In this document: positions 5,781-6,973 of the stretch, piece by piece | Layout of the letters: each line of letters opens with the position of its first letter | Position numbering within the stretch: position 1 is the first letter of the stretch | NCBI GenBank assembly: GCA_045592865.1 | Contig: JAZNVP010000080.1 | Span: forward strand, 1 to 6,973 | Length of the DNA stretch: 6,973 nt | Source: RGIG9114 sp045592865 | GTDB lineage: Bacteria > Bacillota > Clostridia > Oscillospirales > JAGBHD01 | Direction of reading: 5' to 3' | Notes under the pieces: model-generated | Told to the model about the DNA's origin: nothing | The model's input: the letters and a program-made list of their open reading frames with translations, nothing else | Databases searched by the model: none | Program-made: the position numbers and the translations under genes

Positions 5781-6327
5781 TAAATATCTCCTTTAAGGTC
5801 TTATTGTGCTTATCCTTTTCGGAGAGAATGATCTCGGTGTTTTCGGGGATAGGCCAATCAATGCCGATGTCCTTATCGTTCCAAAGAATTCCGCATTCAC
5901 CGGTGGGATCGTAAAAATCGGTGCATTTATAGACGAATTCCGCTTCGTCGGACAGAACAAGAAAGCCGTGGGCAAAGCCCTCGGGAATGTAAAACTGCTT
6001 TTTATTTTCTGCCGAGAGATATGCGCCCTGCCACTTGCCGAAGGTTTCGCTGCCCTCTCGCATATCCACCGCAACGTCGAAAACCTCGCCGCTTATAACC
6101 CTGACGAGCTTACCCTGCGGGTGCTTAGTCTGAAAATGAAGCCCTCTGAGAACGCCTTTTTTGGAGCACGACTGATTATCCTGAACGAAAACCATATCAA
6201 GTCCCGCTTCTTTGAATTCGTTATAATTATAGGTCTCCATAAAATAGCCGCGCTCGTCACCGAAAACGGTTGGTTCAATTATGAAAACGCCTTTTAAGTC
6301 TGTTTCTGTGAATTTAAACTTGCCCAT
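5773..6327 (-). CDS. rfbC: dTDP-4-dehydrorhamnose 3,5-epimerase
   Basis: The 184-residue cupin enzyme epimerises dTDP-4-keto-6-deoxyglucose at C3 and C5, the third step of dTDP-L-rhamnose synthesis for cell-wall polysaccharide. Family marks are FGDERGYFMET (22-32), QDNQS (49-53), RGLHFQ with catalytic H64, PQGKLVRV with K73 (70-77), G80-D88 (ISGEVFDVAVD), PEGFAHGF with H120 (115-122), Y133 as likely general acid, and LSEKD with D172 as partner of H64. Length is normal. The start is fixed by AAAGGTGAT upstream of ATG 6327-6325. It has its own promoter (6366-6393). The other rhamnose genes (rfbA, rfbB, rfbD) are not in the window, so either they lie elsewhere or the epimerase is expressed separately. 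The PHP gene follows with an 8-bp overlap. Confidence 0.94.
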   Translation of the reverse strand: MGKFKFTETDLKGVFIIEPTVFGDERGYFMETYNYNEFKEAGLDMVFVQDNQSCSKKGVLRGLHFQTKHPQGKLVRVISGEVFDVAVDMREGSETFGKWQGAYLSAENKKQFYIPEGFAHGFLVLSDEAEFVYKCTDFYDPTGECGILWNDKDIGIDWPIPENTEIILSEKDKHNKTLKEIFNV

Positions 6328-6365
6328 TTTCTATCACCTTTCGTTATTATTTTTATCCCTTTGTT

Positions 6366-6393
6366 AGTATATCACAAAAATTAAAATTTTCAA
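6366..6393 (-). promoter_or_regulatory. promoter of the rfbC-PHP unit
   Basis: On the minus strand TTGAAA (6393-6388) and TATACT (6371-6366) are 16 bp apart. TG precedes the -10 box with one base between (extended -10). Transcription should start near 6359, about 32 nt before the rfbC start. The site is divergent from the tRNA promoter, with 20 bp between the two -35 boxes. Confidence 0.75.
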
Positions 6394-6413
6394 CATGATT
6401 GAACAAAAAATAG

Positions 6414-6442
6414 TTGACAATACTATAAATGTGTGTTATTAT
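6414..6442 (+). promoter_or_regulatory. strong promoter of the tRNA cluster
   Basis: Perfect TTGACA (6414-6419) is followed 17 bp later by TATTAT (6437-6442), with TG at 6434-6435 making an extended -10. The first tRNA begins 20 bases after the -10 box. TATACT at 6440-6445 is an overlapping alternative -10 but would need a 20-bp spacer. Confidence 0.8.
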
Positions 6443-6462
6443 ACTTAGCGTTGAGAATACAC

Positions 6463-6536
6463 GCGGGTGTAGTTCAATGGTAGAATCCCAGCCTTCCAAG
6501 CTGGTCGTGTGGGTTCGATTCCCATCACCCGCTCCA
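6463..6536 (+). tRNA. tRNA-Gly (anticodon TCC)
   Basis: Acceptor arms GCGGGTG (6463-6469) and CACCCGC (6526-6532) pair fully. The anticodon stem CCAGC/GCTGG encloses CTTCCAA, giving TCC at 6495-6497. The T loop is TTCGATT, the discriminator is T6533 and CCA is encoded at 6534-6536. Confidence 0.96.
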
Positions 6537-6547
6537 AGTGAATATAT

Positions 6548-6624
<77 letters not shown>

Positions 6625-6629
6625 GTTGT

Positions 6630-6707
6630 GGTGGATGTAGCTCAGTCGGTTAGAGCGCCAGATTGTGGCCCTGGAGGTCGTCGGTTCGATTCCGATCTTC
6701 CACCCCA
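6630..6707 (+). tRNA. tRNA-His (anticodon GTG)
   Basis: The extra G-1 typical of tRNA-His (6630) faces the C73 discriminator (6704), and CCA is encoded at 6705-6707. Anticodon GTG is at 6665-6667 and the D arm GCTC/GAGC is normal. Two stem mismatches are visible: T6636 opposite T6698 in the acceptor stem (6:67) and A6662 opposite C6670 at the base of the anticodon stem (31:39). There is also a G-U at 6680/6696. It starts 5 bases after tRNA-Arg. Confidence 0.93.
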
Positions 6708-6714
6708 TTTTTTT

Positions 6715-6789
6715 AGGGATGTAGCCAAGCGGTAAGGCAACGGACTTTGACTCCGTCATTCGTAGGTTCAAATCCTGCCATCCCTGCCA
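6715..6789 (+). tRNA. tRNA-Gln (anticodon TTG)
   Basis: Acceptor arms AGGGATG (6715-6721) and CATCCCT (6779-6785) pair fully. The anticodon stem ACGGA/TCCGT encloses CTTTGAC, giving TTG at 6747-6749. The discriminator is G6786 and CCA is encoded at 6787-6789. It is the last gene of the cluster. Confidence 0.95.
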
Positions 6790-6826
6790 AAAACGACAAG
6801 CTTTTAAAAAAGCTTGTCGTTTTTTC
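6789..6826 (+). terminator. intrinsic terminator of the tRNA cluster
   Basis: ACGACAAGCTT (6793-6803) and AAGCTTGTCGT (6810-6820) pair perfectly around TTAAAA. An A-run precedes and a T-run with a single C (TTTTTCTTTT) follows. It starts at the CCA end of tRNA-Gln. Confidence 0.93.
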
Positions 6827-6902
6827 TTTTCACTAATCCCCTTTTTATTTTCACTCTTATTTTTCGAGCACCCGGATTTTAATGTTCTGATTACATTAAC
6901 AA

Positions 6903-6956
6903 ACAGAAAGACTGCAAACTTTATCATTATGACAAAGAATGCAGTCTTTTTTCTGT
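6903..6956. terminator. bidirectional hairpin, probable terminator for a gene beyond the right edge
   Basis: AAAGACTGCA (6907-6916) and TGCAGTCTTT (6940-6949) pair perfectly. The 23-nt interior can pair further (CTTT/AAAG at 6919-6922/6934-6937 and TCA/TGA), and ACAG/CTGT extends the outside after a 3-T bulge. Runs of T follow on both strands. No gene between 6827 and 6903 needs it, so it most likely ends a minus-strand gene lying to the right, or backs up the tRNA terminator. The stretch 6827-6902 shows nothing else. Confidence 0.6.
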
Positions 6957-6973
6957 CATTATTACAATTGACA

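Noticed and set aside
6389..6403. TTCAA-N5-TTGAA dyad between the rfbC and tRNA promoters
   Set aside because: Five-base AT-rich arms overlapping a -35 box are expected by chance here; not enough to call an operator.

Overview
The window looks like a chromosomal segment from a low-to-mid G+C, spore-forming member of the Clostridia (Bacillota), probably a gut-type species. The grounds are strong AGGAGG/AAGGTGAT-type ribosome binding sites, canonical sigma-A promoters with 16-17 bp spacers, tRNA genes that encode their own CCA ends, a PdaA-type spore-cortex deacetylase, and intrinsic terminators. No species can be named from the sequence alone.

Left part (1-2960, all minus strand). The first 177 bases are the end of a probable IS3-family insertion sequence, with the first 31 codons of its small HTH transposase subunit. 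Its ribosome binding site lies inside a perfect 13-bp hairpin. The IS sits only 19 bases past the stop codon of a CNNM/CorC (TlyC-like) membrane protein with a CBS pair. Upstream of that gene is a well-formed leader of about 200 nt: a near-consensus promoter overlapping the stop codon of the previous gene, a strong Shine-Dalgarno, a 41-codon ORF starting with an acidic run (MDADSSDD), and a long terminator hairpin inside that ORF. Further upstream are a HAD-family phosphatase and a family I inorganic pyrophosphatase (ppa), separated by 16 bp and probably cotranscribed from a promoter at 2991-3019.

Middle part (3020-5078, plus strand). Divergent from ppa is pdaA, which here encodes a lipoprotein with a Ser/Glu-rich linker and a CE4 deacetylase domain. 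It is followed 27 bp later by a stand-alone E2-type acyltransferase-fold protein whose catalytic HxxxDG motif is replaced by DERIASG. An 18-bp dyad lies between the two divergent promoters. A GAAA-loop hairpin at 5047-5078 terminates this unit and the facing one.

Right part (5082-6973). On the minus strand rfbC (dTDP-4-dehydrorhamnose 3,5-epimerase) overlaps a PHP-domain phosphoesterase gene by 8 bp. Divergent from rfbC, a strong extended -10 promoter drives a four-gene tRNA cluster (Gly-TCC, Arg-TCT, His-GTG, Gln-TTG) closed by a strong terminator. The last 140 bases hold a second, bidirectional hairpin and no gene.

Most of the window is housekeeping. The best candidate for something undescribed is the leader of the CNNM gene. 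Its layout (acidic leader ORF, terminator within the ORF, Mg2+-transport-family gene downstream) would fit Mg2+-dependent control through aborted translation, but this is a hypothesis. Secondary points are the degenerate E2-like protein, the IS inserted where a terminator would be expected, and a tRNA-His with two stem mismatches.
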